Positions 10,155-18,435 of a DNA stretch of 18,435 nucleotides are shown here, piece by piece. This stretch comes from Phoronis ovalis (taxonomy: Eukaryota; Phoronida; Phoronidae), in NCBI GenBank assembly GCA_028565635.1, contig JAOXYB010044837.1, positions 8,680 through 27,114 on the forward strand, given 5' to 3'. Each line of letters opens with the position of its first letter. Within the stretch, counting starts at the first letter, position 1. Made by a program: the position numbers and the translations under genes. Under the pieces are notes generated by a model, which worked only from the letters and a program-made list of their open reading frames with translations, was not told the origin of the DNA and ran no database searches.

Positions 10155-13100
10155 CTGAAAATAAAGAAGCATGAATAAATTATTAACATAAAAAAATTAC
10201 AGAGAAACAGCAAACTAATTTAGCTCACTCTGCTTTGAGATTGTTTGACAGGCATATTGCAGTCTTTCAGGACCTAACATCAAAGCTTGGCACAGTAATA
10301 CTTTCTTAACATGTTAGTGACTATGTCATGCACATTTTGTAACACATTTAATATTAATTGGATGCTGGCAGTGCTATATATTACTTTCACAAATTGTGCA
10401 TCATTGCTAGAACATACAAGGTGGTTAGGTACTACATGCAAAGTAAAAAAAATTCACCTATAAGCTACAGCACCACAACAACAGAGATGTATATTATTTC
10501 TCAAAGGTGACAAGCAAGCACACTAACTAATAAAAATGTGGCTATGAACATGCCAGGAGAGGAATACACACATGTAGAACTACTTCTTGCAGAATCTGGT
10601 GCAGTACGAAACATGCGTTTAGGTTCAACTTCAGGTAATGTATCACATTTCTCATCAGGATTGTTAGCACAAGGTTCTTTTGCGTAGTCTAAAATCAGTG
10701 AATATCATGCATTAATGAACATCTTTTTAAGACCGTCATAATAACAAAATTTAAGTTACATAAAAATGTTGTTAGACATTTAAAAGTCAACAAGAAACTT
10801 TAGTTTTATATTTTGTTAGAAAATAATAATTATATAGTCATGTTGGGACACTTGAAATCCACCCAATCTTTAAATTTGATTGCCTGCTTCAATAGGATAA
10901 TGACATCGCAAATATATTGGAAATCATACTTACCAGGTGTACATTTTTCACAGGCAAATGGACAATTCCTAAACATATAGTCAGGGTTACCAACACATGC
11001 ACCATCTTTAGCCCATTTAGTGCAATCTGGCATTTTGTCCTTACACTCTGCAAAGAAATTGGGATAAAAATTATAATAAACATAGTGTTGCATGTGACAA
11101 ACAGCTTGTATAATTTTAGACAACAAACCTTACTGCATGTTTTAATGGCAAGCACTTAGAATGAGAAAAGACTATAAATTGTAAAAACTCACCTCCATTG
11201 TCTCCACCATTTCCATTACCACCATTATCTCCACCATTTCCATTGCCATCAGATCTAGAGCCACCATCACATTTATTACATGATTTTTTACAGTGTTTGT
11301 TCATGTATTCTGGGTTCTTTACACAGTTATCATCAGCAGCCCATTCAGCACACAGCTCTTCTTCATCTTTACACTTGTCTGCAATGAGGGAAGAAATTGT
11401 TCGGTGTTTGCTTACATTTTGCCCAAGCATATTAGTGTAGCACCTTTTTATGCAGATTCTTTACACAATAATATTTTCATGTTGTGGCATACATATTGCA
11501 ACTGGATAGTATCTTTTATATTGTGTTCTAGAATTCTAGACGTAACACAAGTTTGACAAACACTGTTTGGTCAATGAGATTAGTACAGGCAATTTGAAAC
11601 AGGTATATTATTATATAAACTGTGTTACTTACCATCTCCCCCACCAGATGATCCGTCATCATCACATAAACCACATGCCTTCTTGCAGTAGGCTTTCATA
11701 TAAAGAGGGTTAGCCTCACACTGGTTGTCCTTTGCCCAATCTTCACAATCTGTTTCATTAGGATGTAAATTCTTGCCTAAAATGCATAAAAAATGTTATA
11801 ACCAGTTAATTAGAATATTCCTACAGAAATTTAAGAAGTCCCAAAGCAAAAATTAAAAGTTTTGATAAATGGACTGTGAACCTAATGGATTTTTAAAAAA
11901 TTGTCCACAACTAGAATGTTAATAAATTCTATATTCTATATTCACCAGTATACAAGTATAAAATAAATATACTTACAAGGCGCAACATATCCTCCGCACA
12001 ATCCACATGCTTTCCTACAGCGAGAATGCATAAAAGACGGGTTGTTATCACACTCTCCTGCCGCTGCCCACACGTTACAATCTTTTTCACTTGTCCAGTT
12101 ATTAAGGCATTCTGGATCTGGTGTTGTTACTGGGGGTTTGCTGCTGGGTGTGATACTTGTTGGTTTAGGAGTTGGAATTTCTCCACACCTATAATTATGG
12201 TAAGTTTTATTGTACTAGTCTATGGTTATACATAGTATATCTAAACTTGTACTTTCATGTCAAATACGTGAACAAAGCTAATTATAAATGTACAGGTATC
12301 TACAAGAATGTTCACAAGTTGCATAAATATAACAGTTTAAAGACATCAGAAATCTTACACATTATTAATTTGTATTTTGTTCACTGTTATGATTGAAATC
12401 CCACTTACTGACAAGCTGCCTTGCAATTCGTAATCATAAATTCTGCATTTTGGACACATGCATTATCCTTTACCCACACAGCACAGCTGTCATCTGCAAT
12501 CTCATTTTTACATCCTCCTGAGGCACACATGTATCTACCACAAGATCCTCGACAATTCCTCATCATCCATTCAGGATTGGCATCACATTCCCCACTCTTT
12601 GCCCACCCTTCACATTCGTTTTTGTCTTTATGTATATCTTCGCATGTATCGGGTTCTGGTTCGGGTAATTTGTGACAACCACATGATTTATTACAATTTG
12701 GCAACATCCATTCCGGATTTACTTCGCATTCACCTGCTGCGGACCATTTATTACATTCTACATCATTCTTATGAACATTAACACATGTAGATGGCGGATC
12801 GGGACCTCCAATTGCTTTACATCCACAAGATTTATTACAGTTAGGCAACATCCATAAGGGATTTTTATCACATTCTCCATGTGCAGCCCACACATCACAT
12901 TCATCATTGTCGTGCTTGTTTTTACATTTATCATTTTCTCCGCCCCCATTTTCATCTGTTAAACATCCACATGACTCTTTACAATTAACCAACATCCAAG
13001 ATGGATTCTTGTCGCATTCCCCATAAGCTGCCCAGTTATTGCATTCACTTTCGTCATGTATATTTTTACATTCCCCATTTCCAGTACTACCACAGCCACA

Positions 13101-16100
13101 GGATTTTTTACAGTTTTCCATCATCCATGACGGGTTTTTCAGACACTCCCCTATTGCAGCCCAGTTATCACATTCCAAACTATTAGTGTGCAAGTTAATA
13201 CAATCTCCACCACTACCACCGTCTTCACAACCGCATGATTTTTTACAATTCACTAACATCCAATCCGGATTGGCTGTACATTCACCACTTGAAGCCCATG
13301 TGTCACATTGTGAATCCTCATGAATATTAATACAATCTTCACTAGGTTTATCACAGACGCAGGATTTTTTACAGTTTGTAAGCATCCATGTTGGATTTGC
13401 TTCACACTCTCCAGCTTTTGCCCACTTCTCGCAATCTGTGTCATCATGTCTATTTACACAATCTTCAGTTGGTTTCTCACAAACACATGACTTTTTACAA
13501 TTTGGAATCATCCATGTTGGATTCAGTTCACACTCGCCAGCCTCTGCCCACTCTTTGCACTCATCATCATTATCATGTATATTTACGCAGTCATCTATTG
13601 GCTTGCCGCACTTGCATGATTTTCTACAGTTTGAAATCATCCATGTTGGATTGGCTTCACATTCTCCATCTTCAGCCCACTGGTTGCACTCAGCATCATT
13701 ATGCTTATTAACACAATCGTTAGTTGGTTTGTCACAGCCGCATGATTTTCTGCAATTGGGAATCATCCATGTTGGATTGGCTTCACATTCTCCATCTTCA
13801 GCCCATTGGTTGCACTCGGCATCATTATGCTTATTAACGCAATTGTTAGTTGGTTTCTCACAGACACATGATTTTCTGCAATTGGGAATCATCCATGTTG
13901 GATTTGTTTCACACTCTCCAGCATTCGCCCACTGTTCACACTCATCATCATTTTCATGTTTATTTACACAATCTTCAGTTGGTTTTTCACAAACACATGA
14001 TTTTTTACAATTTGGAATCATCCATGTTGGATTTATTTCGCACTCTCCATCTTTTGCCCATTGGTCGCACTCTGCATCATCATGTATATTTTTACAGTCA
14101 CCATCTGGTTTGGTTGGCTTTTGACAAACGCATGATTTCTTGCAGTTAGGTAACATCCAGTCTGGATTGGCTTCACATTCACCTTGTAAAGCCCAGCTCT
14201 CACATTCAGCATCATTATGAGAATTAGAACAACTTCCTGGGTCAGGTTTACCACATACACAAGATTTCCGACAATTAGGGATCATCCAATCAGGATTAGC
14301 TTCACATTCTCCTGCTAATGCCCAAGCATCACACTCTGTATTGTCATATTCATTTTTACAAACGCCACCTGCCAAATAGAAATTTCAAAACATTGCTGTT
14401 TTGGAGTTTAAGTAGCATTTTCTTACAAATTTCAACTTGTTGAATATCATATTTATTGATTAAATTACTTAAACTGTGGAAACCTTATTTGTAAATTTAA
14501 AAGAACTAAATTTTAAGGAAACAACTACAGAAGTCCATAGAAATCAAAACACATTTAGGCAGCAATAAAAACAACTTTGTAATAAATATATTTTATTAGT
14601 TAAATTTACAAAATAATACAGTTAGTATCAAAAGTTTCTCATAGGAATGTGTAAACAAAACAAACCTGTATTATTTGTCTCTGATTCACCAGAGCAACCT
14701 GAGCAAGCTTTGTAACAATTTGCTTTCATCCATATAGGATTTGCAGCACATTCTCCTTTTGATGACCAGTCAGAGCACTTTTTATCATCACCATAGATAT
14801 TCTTACACGGAACAACTGGTTCACCTTCATCTGGAATATAAAGATTAATTAATAGTTTGAACCAAGATACGTCATTTACTAGCTTTTGTATTACAGAAAC
14901 TTGATAAACATTAAACAGTTTACAAATAATACTTAAGCTTAAGTGACACAGTTGATATTATATCTCACAGTATCAAATGTTTACTAAAAACATTTTAAGT
15001 ATTTTAATTTTTTTGTGACATAAGCACAGAGAGATATTAGCTTTCATAAGTTTTAAACATTTGTTGAAAGTATTTTGCTGCCTTGTATATTTCTTACCTT
15101 TGCAAATATAATCTTTGCAAGCTTTTTGACAGTTTGGAATCATCCAATCAGGATTATAGTCACATTCACCATCCTTAGCCCACTGTATACACTTAGCTTC
15201 ATCGTTATGCTTATTGTTACAGGTTCCAGTTGCACAAATATTTTTTGAGCATCCTGCTCGGCAGTTCTTTATCATCCATGTTGGATTACTTAAACATTCA
15301 CCTTTCAAGGCCCAAGCTTCACAATCTTCATCATTATTATGAATATTTTTACATTGAACTATGAATAAAAAAACAGGAAGAGGTCAGGCTATGCAATATG
15401 CCATAGCTATAGTTGAAAAGCCATAGAAATACATTTTCAGATTGACTTAAACCATACAATTAAATGGTTCTTTCAAATGATTTCTAAAATTAGACAAATA
15501 TCTAATCAAAAAACAGATAAATATGGTGTTAGAGCTCTTAACAATGTAGACTGTTAGTGCTAATGGATACAGTAGACTCCTATACTTACATCCTGGTATG
15601 TTTCCACATCGACCACACGCCTTCTTACATTTATCATTCATATAGTCTGGGTTTTCATCACATTCCCCAACTGATGCCCAAGAATAACATTCCGCCTCAT
15701 TTTCTTGTTCATTCTTGCAGTCCTTCATTTGTTCACAGAATCCACATGATTTTCGACAGTTTGCAAGCATCCAGTTCTTGTTTTTACGACATTCGCCATC
15801 AATTGCCCATTGCTCACATTGGTCGTGCGAGTACAGATTTTCACATTTCTCTGAAAACATATAAAATAACCATTAATTGTACTTTTAATCCCCTATACTA
15901 TATTGAAAGATTTGTGTTAAAAAGTATATTTGGCAATGATTAAAATTAGAAAAAGGGATTGGTGGTACATAACCACGATGGCCAATATCACTTTTATTGA
16001 AGCTTTGTTTATGATAAACAAAGAATTTGATGACATCAGCAAAACTTACGGATATCTTTATCACACCAACTGCAGGCCTTGGGACAGTTCAGCAACATCC

Positions 16101-18435
16101 AGGCTGGACTGGCGATACATTCTCCAGCATAGGCAAATGCATTGCACTCCTCGTCTCCCTTTGGATTGGGGCAAGTTCCTACGAAAAGATGAAAGATATT
16201 AATGACAATGGATTGTCAGAATTCTGCCTACTTTGTTAGATTTTAGCAACAGTAGCTACTGGGCCCTATCACATTCAGTAACACAAAACAATGATGCTGT
16301 AGTCAGTAAATTCAATGTTACAGTCCAGTTATGTTTGCTAGGCAATGATATCTACTGCTAGCTACTGAATTCCTCTACAAGTTATTTAGAATTGAACACA
16401 GAACATCACATTCGCAGAAAAATTGCCAGAAACATCTGCTGCTTTCAGTATAATATCATGGAATTATACTAGGGGCAATACTTTTAGTGTCTTGTTTACA
16501 TGTGCTTTGGCTATATGAGACACACTGATTCATTTCAGATGTTCAGATGAACCATTTGATTTCACTAAAAGAAATGTCTTAAAGTGTGTTTCTATTGTCA
16601 ATATAAACTACACATCTTGAGACGTTTTGTATTGCTTCCACCTAACAAAAGATAGTTTATTAATTCTGTTTACCTGTTCCTTCCTCTCCGTTTCCATTAT
16701 TTATTCCGCATTTTCCACATGCTTTCCGACAATTAGGAATCATCCACAAGGGATTGAGAGAGCATTCTAAATCCTTAACCCACTTTTCACATTTAGCGTC
16801 ATCACCATATTCATTTATGCAATCTGCAAATTGTAGAATTTGAAAAATACAAGAAAGATAAAAACAATGGGGTCTATAGCTAATTGTTTTACGATATTTG
16901 GAATATGTTGCATAAAATATAGTAAAACTATGTTTTGCCATTATCTAATTAGCTATGCAAATAATTTTATTGTTATAAGTCTAATTGCATGCATGGATTA
17001 ATAATGGTATGAATCATGATACATAGGAATATTTGAAAGCCAAGTTTAATTCAGCATCTGCATAAACACTGAAAAAGTTTCTAGTCAAGATATATTAATT
17101 TATTTTTTCTTAAATATCCTTGAACACACACTACCTTCAGGTTTAGGTGGTTGTGCTCCAACTTGACAATTACTGGTGCCATCTGGACACAGGCAGCGAC
17201 AATTCTTATCAACTATGCCACCATCACGACATCTGATGCTACTTGGACAATGAGCTGGAAAAATGATTAAGCTGTGCAAATTCAAGATTTTGAAAGATAC
17301 ATAGCTAATTTTCTCACTATTTGGTTTAAGTTATTCTGGCTCTCATGGCAACATATTGTTTTTCGTAGCGCACAGGTAAACACAATGAAAAATAATAATC
17401 CCTTCAATAACAAAATTTGCTCAAAGCTTTGTTAAAAGATGCAATATTTTTAAACTGTCATTGTTTGATTTGTAAGGAGTAAAATGTGTTAAAATGTTTT
17501 ATTTGCACATTTCTTAAAATACTAGGTACATGCAAGCAGTTTTATGTTCAACTTACCACCACATTTATATAACTTGTTGATTATTTTAACATCAGAAAAT
17601 CCGAGTTCTTTCTTAAACACTCGACCAATTAAATGTTCTTTACTCTTATCGAGAGCATGGATCGTTTGGCTGTTATCTTTAGAAAAAGCCTAGAATTGCA
17701 AAAATAGATTGTCACTTTCTGATTAATATAAAAAAATGAAAACATGACATTTGCTTAGCTTCAGTATTAGCATTTCAAGTTCAGCTAAAGGATCCTGAAA
17801 CAATGATACATGCACATTAGATAGATTCACCTTAACATTGCTTGTTTATAAACAGAAGCTTATGTGATTATAAGTTGGTGCTTGTCATGTTTTGACCCTG
17901 ATTTTGGTTAATACTTTTGGCAAATGCTGCCGGCAATGATGGTAAATATGACAACTAAATATGCCACTGATAGGAGTAGTGTCAAAAAGAATTTATAGTT
18001 ATAGGTAGAATGCATATATCCTTAAACCCACTCACCGTTACACCATAGTGCATAACACTAGCCAGGTCATACTCCACACCACGGCTGTCAATTTCACTTG
18101 CTGGATATTTCTCAAACCATTGCCGCCATTCAGGTTTCACATTTTCATACTCTATTCTAATATAGTTATCTCTTTCTGGGAGTTGGTGCTCATGAACAAG
18201 GCCTAATGCATGACCAATCTCATGTAAATATAGACCTTTCTGCAAAACATAATATCAAGAATTTCAGAAAATATTCTCACCATAACCGTACATTCTAGCA
18301 AAATGAAATCTATAGTTTTAAGGCTACCCATGTCTCTCCGATATCTCCAGCTATAATGGGGAGCAGAACAATACCTGCTTTGCCTGATCGGCTAAAAGAC
18401 TTGTGAAAGTGTAGCTCACGGATTATCATAGGGGC
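10024..18435 (-). CDS. Astacin metalloprotease with EGF-like module and 26-27 ShKT domains, 5'-truncated
   Basis: A secreted zinc endopeptidase (M12A); signal peptide and propeptide lie beyond the window. Exons in transcript order: 18391(or 18435)-18328, 18239-18036, 17689-17557, 17254-17135, 16823-16674, 16178-16050, 15850-15590, 15358-15098, 14830-14666, 14368-12409, 12188-11977, 11776-11633, 11378-11193 and 11047-10934, then either 10154-10024 or 10688-10501. All junctions are GT-AG and in phase; nearly all module-bounding introns are phase 1, typical of shuffled extracellular domains. The zinc site HEIGHALGLVHE and Met-turn SVMHYG are intact, so the enzyme should be active. ShKT domains often target or support astacins. 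The Lys-Tyr dyad of channel-blocking anemone ShK peptides is absent from all of them, so a structural or substrate-binding role is more likely than a toxin role (inference). Substrate unknown. Confidence 0.9.
10347..10352 (-). terminator. Variant poly(A) signal ATTAAA for the GPI-type exon
   Basis: TTTAAT on the + strand gives ATTAAA on the - strand about 150 bases after the stop of terminal exon A. It is a weak hexamer that occurs often by chance in AT-rich DNA. Confidence 0.3.
10501..10688 (-). CDS. Alternative terminal exon A: probable GPI-anchor tail
   Basis: Acceptor GATTTTAG, then 61 residues and stop TGA at 10501-10503. The exon starts YAKEPCANNPDEKCDTLPEV, continues through a basic stretch and SARSSSTC, and ends GMFIATFLLVSVLACHL with no charged residue after the hydrophobic run. 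Small residues (SSS, SSPG) followed by a hydrophobic C-terminus fit a GPI attachment signal. A single-pass anchor with no cytosolic tail cannot be excluded. If used, it stops translation before terminal exon B. An ATTAAA on the - strand at 10347-10352 could end this transcript. Confidence 0.68.
10934..11047 (-). CDS. ShKT domain 26 exon, last shared exon
   Basis: This 114-nt phase 1-1 exon encodes CKDKMPDCTKWAKDGACVGN, NPDYM and ACEKCTP. It ends in phase 1 (G|GTAAGT), and both downstream terminal exons begin with the two bases needed to complete that codon. Confidence 0.88.
11193..11378 (-). CDS. ShKT domain 25 exon with Gly/Asn-rich tail
   Basis: This 186-nt exon encodes KCKDEEELCAEWAADDNC, NPEYM and SCNKC. 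A tail of GNGNGGDNGG repeats follows, encoded by a short imperfect repeat at 11194-11245. The tail is a flexible spacer before domain 26. Confidence 0.87.
11633..11776 (-). CDS. ShKT domain 24 exon
   Basis: This phase 1-1 exon of 144 nt encodes KNLHPNETDCEDWAKDNQC with NPLYM and ACGLC, then an Asp/Gly/Ser-rich tail. The first Cys is made by the split codon T|GC across the intron. Donor GTAAGT. Confidence 0.87.
11977..12188 (-). CDS. Pro/Thr linker plus ShKT domain 23 exon
   Basis: This 212-nt exon begins with one base completing Gln and supplies the last Cys of domain 22. A 24-residue Pro/Thr/Ser linker follows (PTPKPTSITPSSKPPVTTP), likely O-glycosylated and extended. Then comes domain 23 (CLNNWTSEKDCNVW, NPSFM, ACGLC). 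The C-x2-C ending returns here. Confidence 0.87.
12409..14368 (-). CDS. Giant exon with 15 tandem ShKT domains (8-22)
   Basis: This 1,960-nt exon carries 652 uninterrupted full codons. It starts after CTATTTGGCAG in phase 1 and ends in phase 2 within the last domain (AACQ split, next exon supplies Cys). Each unit is about 41-48 residues: C-(V/K)-N-x-H, E-C-x-x-W, GEC, NP(T/D/S)WM, NC(R/K)KSC, then C-x-C and a linker such as EKPTED. Later linkers are longer and richer in Gly and Pro. Units 1-13 and 15 have the C-x-C ending; unit 14 has C-x4-C (SCGRYMC). Several neighbours are 126 bp apart and about 94% identical at DNA level. The exon is Asp/Glu-rich and Cys-rich, and the opposite strand is open only as a shadow. 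Confidence 0.93.
12411..14360 (-). repeat. Tandem array of about 126-bp coding units
   Basis: Fifteen copies of an ShKT coding unit lie head to tail. The string CCATGTTGGATT (+ strand) recurs at 13641, 13767 and 13893, spaced exactly 126 bp. The stretches 13635-13756 and 13761-13882 differ at about seven bases, mostly silent, pointing to recent duplication or gene conversion in the middle of the array. Copies at the 3' end of the gene (12410-13250) are more diverged. Confidence 0.92.
14666..14830 (-). CDS. ShKT domain 7 exon
   Basis: This phase 1-1 exon of 165 nt has an acidic/Pro lead-in EGEPVVP, then CKNIYGDDKKCSDW, NPIWM and ACSGC, then a Ser/Asn/Thr tail. The donor is GTTTGT, weaker than its neighbours, but it joins in phase to the giant exon. 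Confidence 0.86.
15098..15358 (-). CDS. ShKT domains 5 and 6 in one exon, long C-x4-C endings
   Basis: A second two-domain exon, also exactly 261 nt. Domain 5 ends GCSKNICATGTC, running almost straight into domain 6, which ends ACKDYICK. Both have four residues between the last two cysteines instead of two. Protein alignment with the previous two-domain exon needs gaps, so the equal length may be coincidence. Confidence 0.88.
15590..15850 (-). CDS. ShKT domains 3 and 4 in one exon
   Basis: This 261-nt phase 1-1 exon encodes two complete domains, one starting KCENLYSHDQCEQW and ending SCGFC, the other starting DCKNEQENEAECYSW and ending ACGRC. The linker between them is only four residues (EQMK). 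Both keep the C-x2-C ending. Confidence 0.88.
16050..16178 (-). CDS. ShKT domain 2 exon
   Basis: This phase 1-1 exon of 129 nt encodes TCPNPKGDEECNAFAYAGEC with SPAWM and ACSWC at the end. Phe-Ala replaces the Trp-Ala seen after the third-strand Cys in the other domains. Donor GTAAGT at 16049 is strong. Confidence 0.88.
16179..16673 (-). other. Intron between ShKT exons 1 and 2, nothing specific seen
   Basis: A 495-bp intron. Both strands were read for a further ShKT exon (Cys-rich, NPxWM motif) and none was found. Confidence 0.7.
16674..16823 (-). CDS. ShKT domain 1 exon
   Basis: This phase 1-1 exon has 49 full codons. The domain starts DCINEYGDDAKCEKWVKDLE and runs on to NPLWM and ACGKC (C-x2-C ending). 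A Gly/Asn/Glu-rich tail follows. Acceptor TTTGCAG and donor GTAAAC. Confidence 0.88.
16824..17134 (-). other. Intron between EGF-like and first ShKT exon
   Basis: A 311-bp AT-rich intron with no cysteine-rich frame. The donor GTAGTG is weak. Confidence 0.65.
17135..17254 (-). CDS. EGF-like six-cysteine module exon
   Basis: This single phase-1 exon of 120 nt encodes HCPSSIRCRDGGIVDKNCRC followed by LCPDGTSNCQ and a Pro/Lys-rich tail. Its six cysteines are spaced C-x5-C-x9-C-x-C-x-C-x6-C. It follows the catalytic domain directly, the position where many astacins carry an EGF or CUB module. The exact module type is uncertain, because the spacing is not textbook EGF. Confidence 0.8.
17255..18035 (-). 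other. Introns flanking the last catalytic exon
   Basis: Introns 17255-17556 (302 bp) and 17690-18035 (346 bp) are AT-rich and hold no extra exon that I can support. Confidence 0.65.
17557..18435 (-). CDS. Astacin catalytic domain (3 exons in view)
   Basis: Exon 18239-18036 (68 codons) holds HEIGHALGLVHEHQLPERD, covering the three zinc histidines, the catalytic Glu and the family Glu-Arg-Asp tail, and then SVMHYG, the Met-turn with the Tyr ligand. The usual Arg of the HExxR segment is Leu here (HEHQL). Exon 17689-17557 ends the domain with AFSKDNSQTI and KLYKCG, the C-terminal Cys. The upstream exon reads RSGKAG...GDIGETW and ends at 18328. It either starts after the good acceptor TTTTAG at 18391 or runs open to the window edge. 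No Cys lies in the stretch before the zinc helix where astacins usually have one. The donor at 18327 is weak (GTAGCC). Confidence 0.9.

Noticed and set aside
10501-10688. Exon A as an internal exon of one linear transcript
   Set aside because: It contains an in-frame TGA and no usable phase-1 donor before it, so it cannot be followed by exon B in the same protein.
13438-14124. Long open frame on the + strand (228 codons) across the ShKT array
   Set aside because: It is the antisense shadow of the repeated coding units; it repeats with the 126-bp period and matches no domain.
12409-14368. CRISPR-like or satellite explanation for the regular 126-bp repeats
   Set aside because: Differences between units are mostly silent, cysteines are kept, and there is one continuous frame: a protein-coding repeat.
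12405-14375. Reading the 656-codon frame as an intronless gene starting with Met-Ala-Gly
   Set aside because: The Met lies in the intron just before the acceptor at 14369. The frame continues into phase-matched ShKT exons on both sides, and the last domain lacks its sixth Cys unless spliced to 12188.

Overview
The window looks like nuclear DNA of an invertebrate animal. It is AT-rich, its genes are split by many short GT-AG introns (about 90 bp to 1.3 kb), and it carries metazoan-type proteins. I cannot name the phylum from the sequence. No bacterial features, RNA genes or CRISPR were seen. Both genes are 5'-truncated by the window edges, so no promoter or start codon is visible.

Layout. Positions 1-7776 (+) hold the 3' part of an extended synaptotagmin gene of the E-Syt2/3 type: 13 well-supported exons, 459 codons plus stop, covering the end of C2A, all of C2B, a low-complexity linker and all of C2C. 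Positions 7777 to about 8860 are its likely 3' UTR. Positions about 8860-10023 are the likely 3' UTR or flank of a convergent gene. That gene, 10024-18435 (-), is a secreted astacin (M12A) metalloprotease with about 1,410 codons in view. Its order is catalytic domain, a six-Cys EGF-like module, then 26 ShKT (SXC) six-cysteine domains, plus a 27th in one of two possible last exons. I derived intron phases for every junction and they close without a frame break in both genes.

Most striking. (1) Fifteen ShKT domains lie in one uninterrupted 1,960-bp exon (12409-14368) inside an otherwise one- or two-domains-per-exon gene. (2) Fourteen of those fifteen have a derived C-x-C ending, while the other exons have the usual C-x2-C or a longer C-x4-C. 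(3) The gene offers two mutually exclusive, phase-compatible terminal exons. One adds a further ShKT domain (soluble form). The other ends in a hydrophobic tail that looks like a GPI-anchor signal (membrane form). This would make a many-domain ShKT protease that can be released or surface-tethered by splicing.

How the genes relate. E-Syts are ER-plasma membrane tethers and the astacin is extracellular, so no shared pathway is implied. They are convergent neighbours whose predicted poly(A) signals lie within about 40 bp of each other. Non-coding points of interest are a foldback (MITE-like) element at 22-399, a 70-nt pre-miRNA-like hairpin at 2548-2617, a GC-AG intron at 3836, and a duplicated splice-acceptor tract at 1695-1779.
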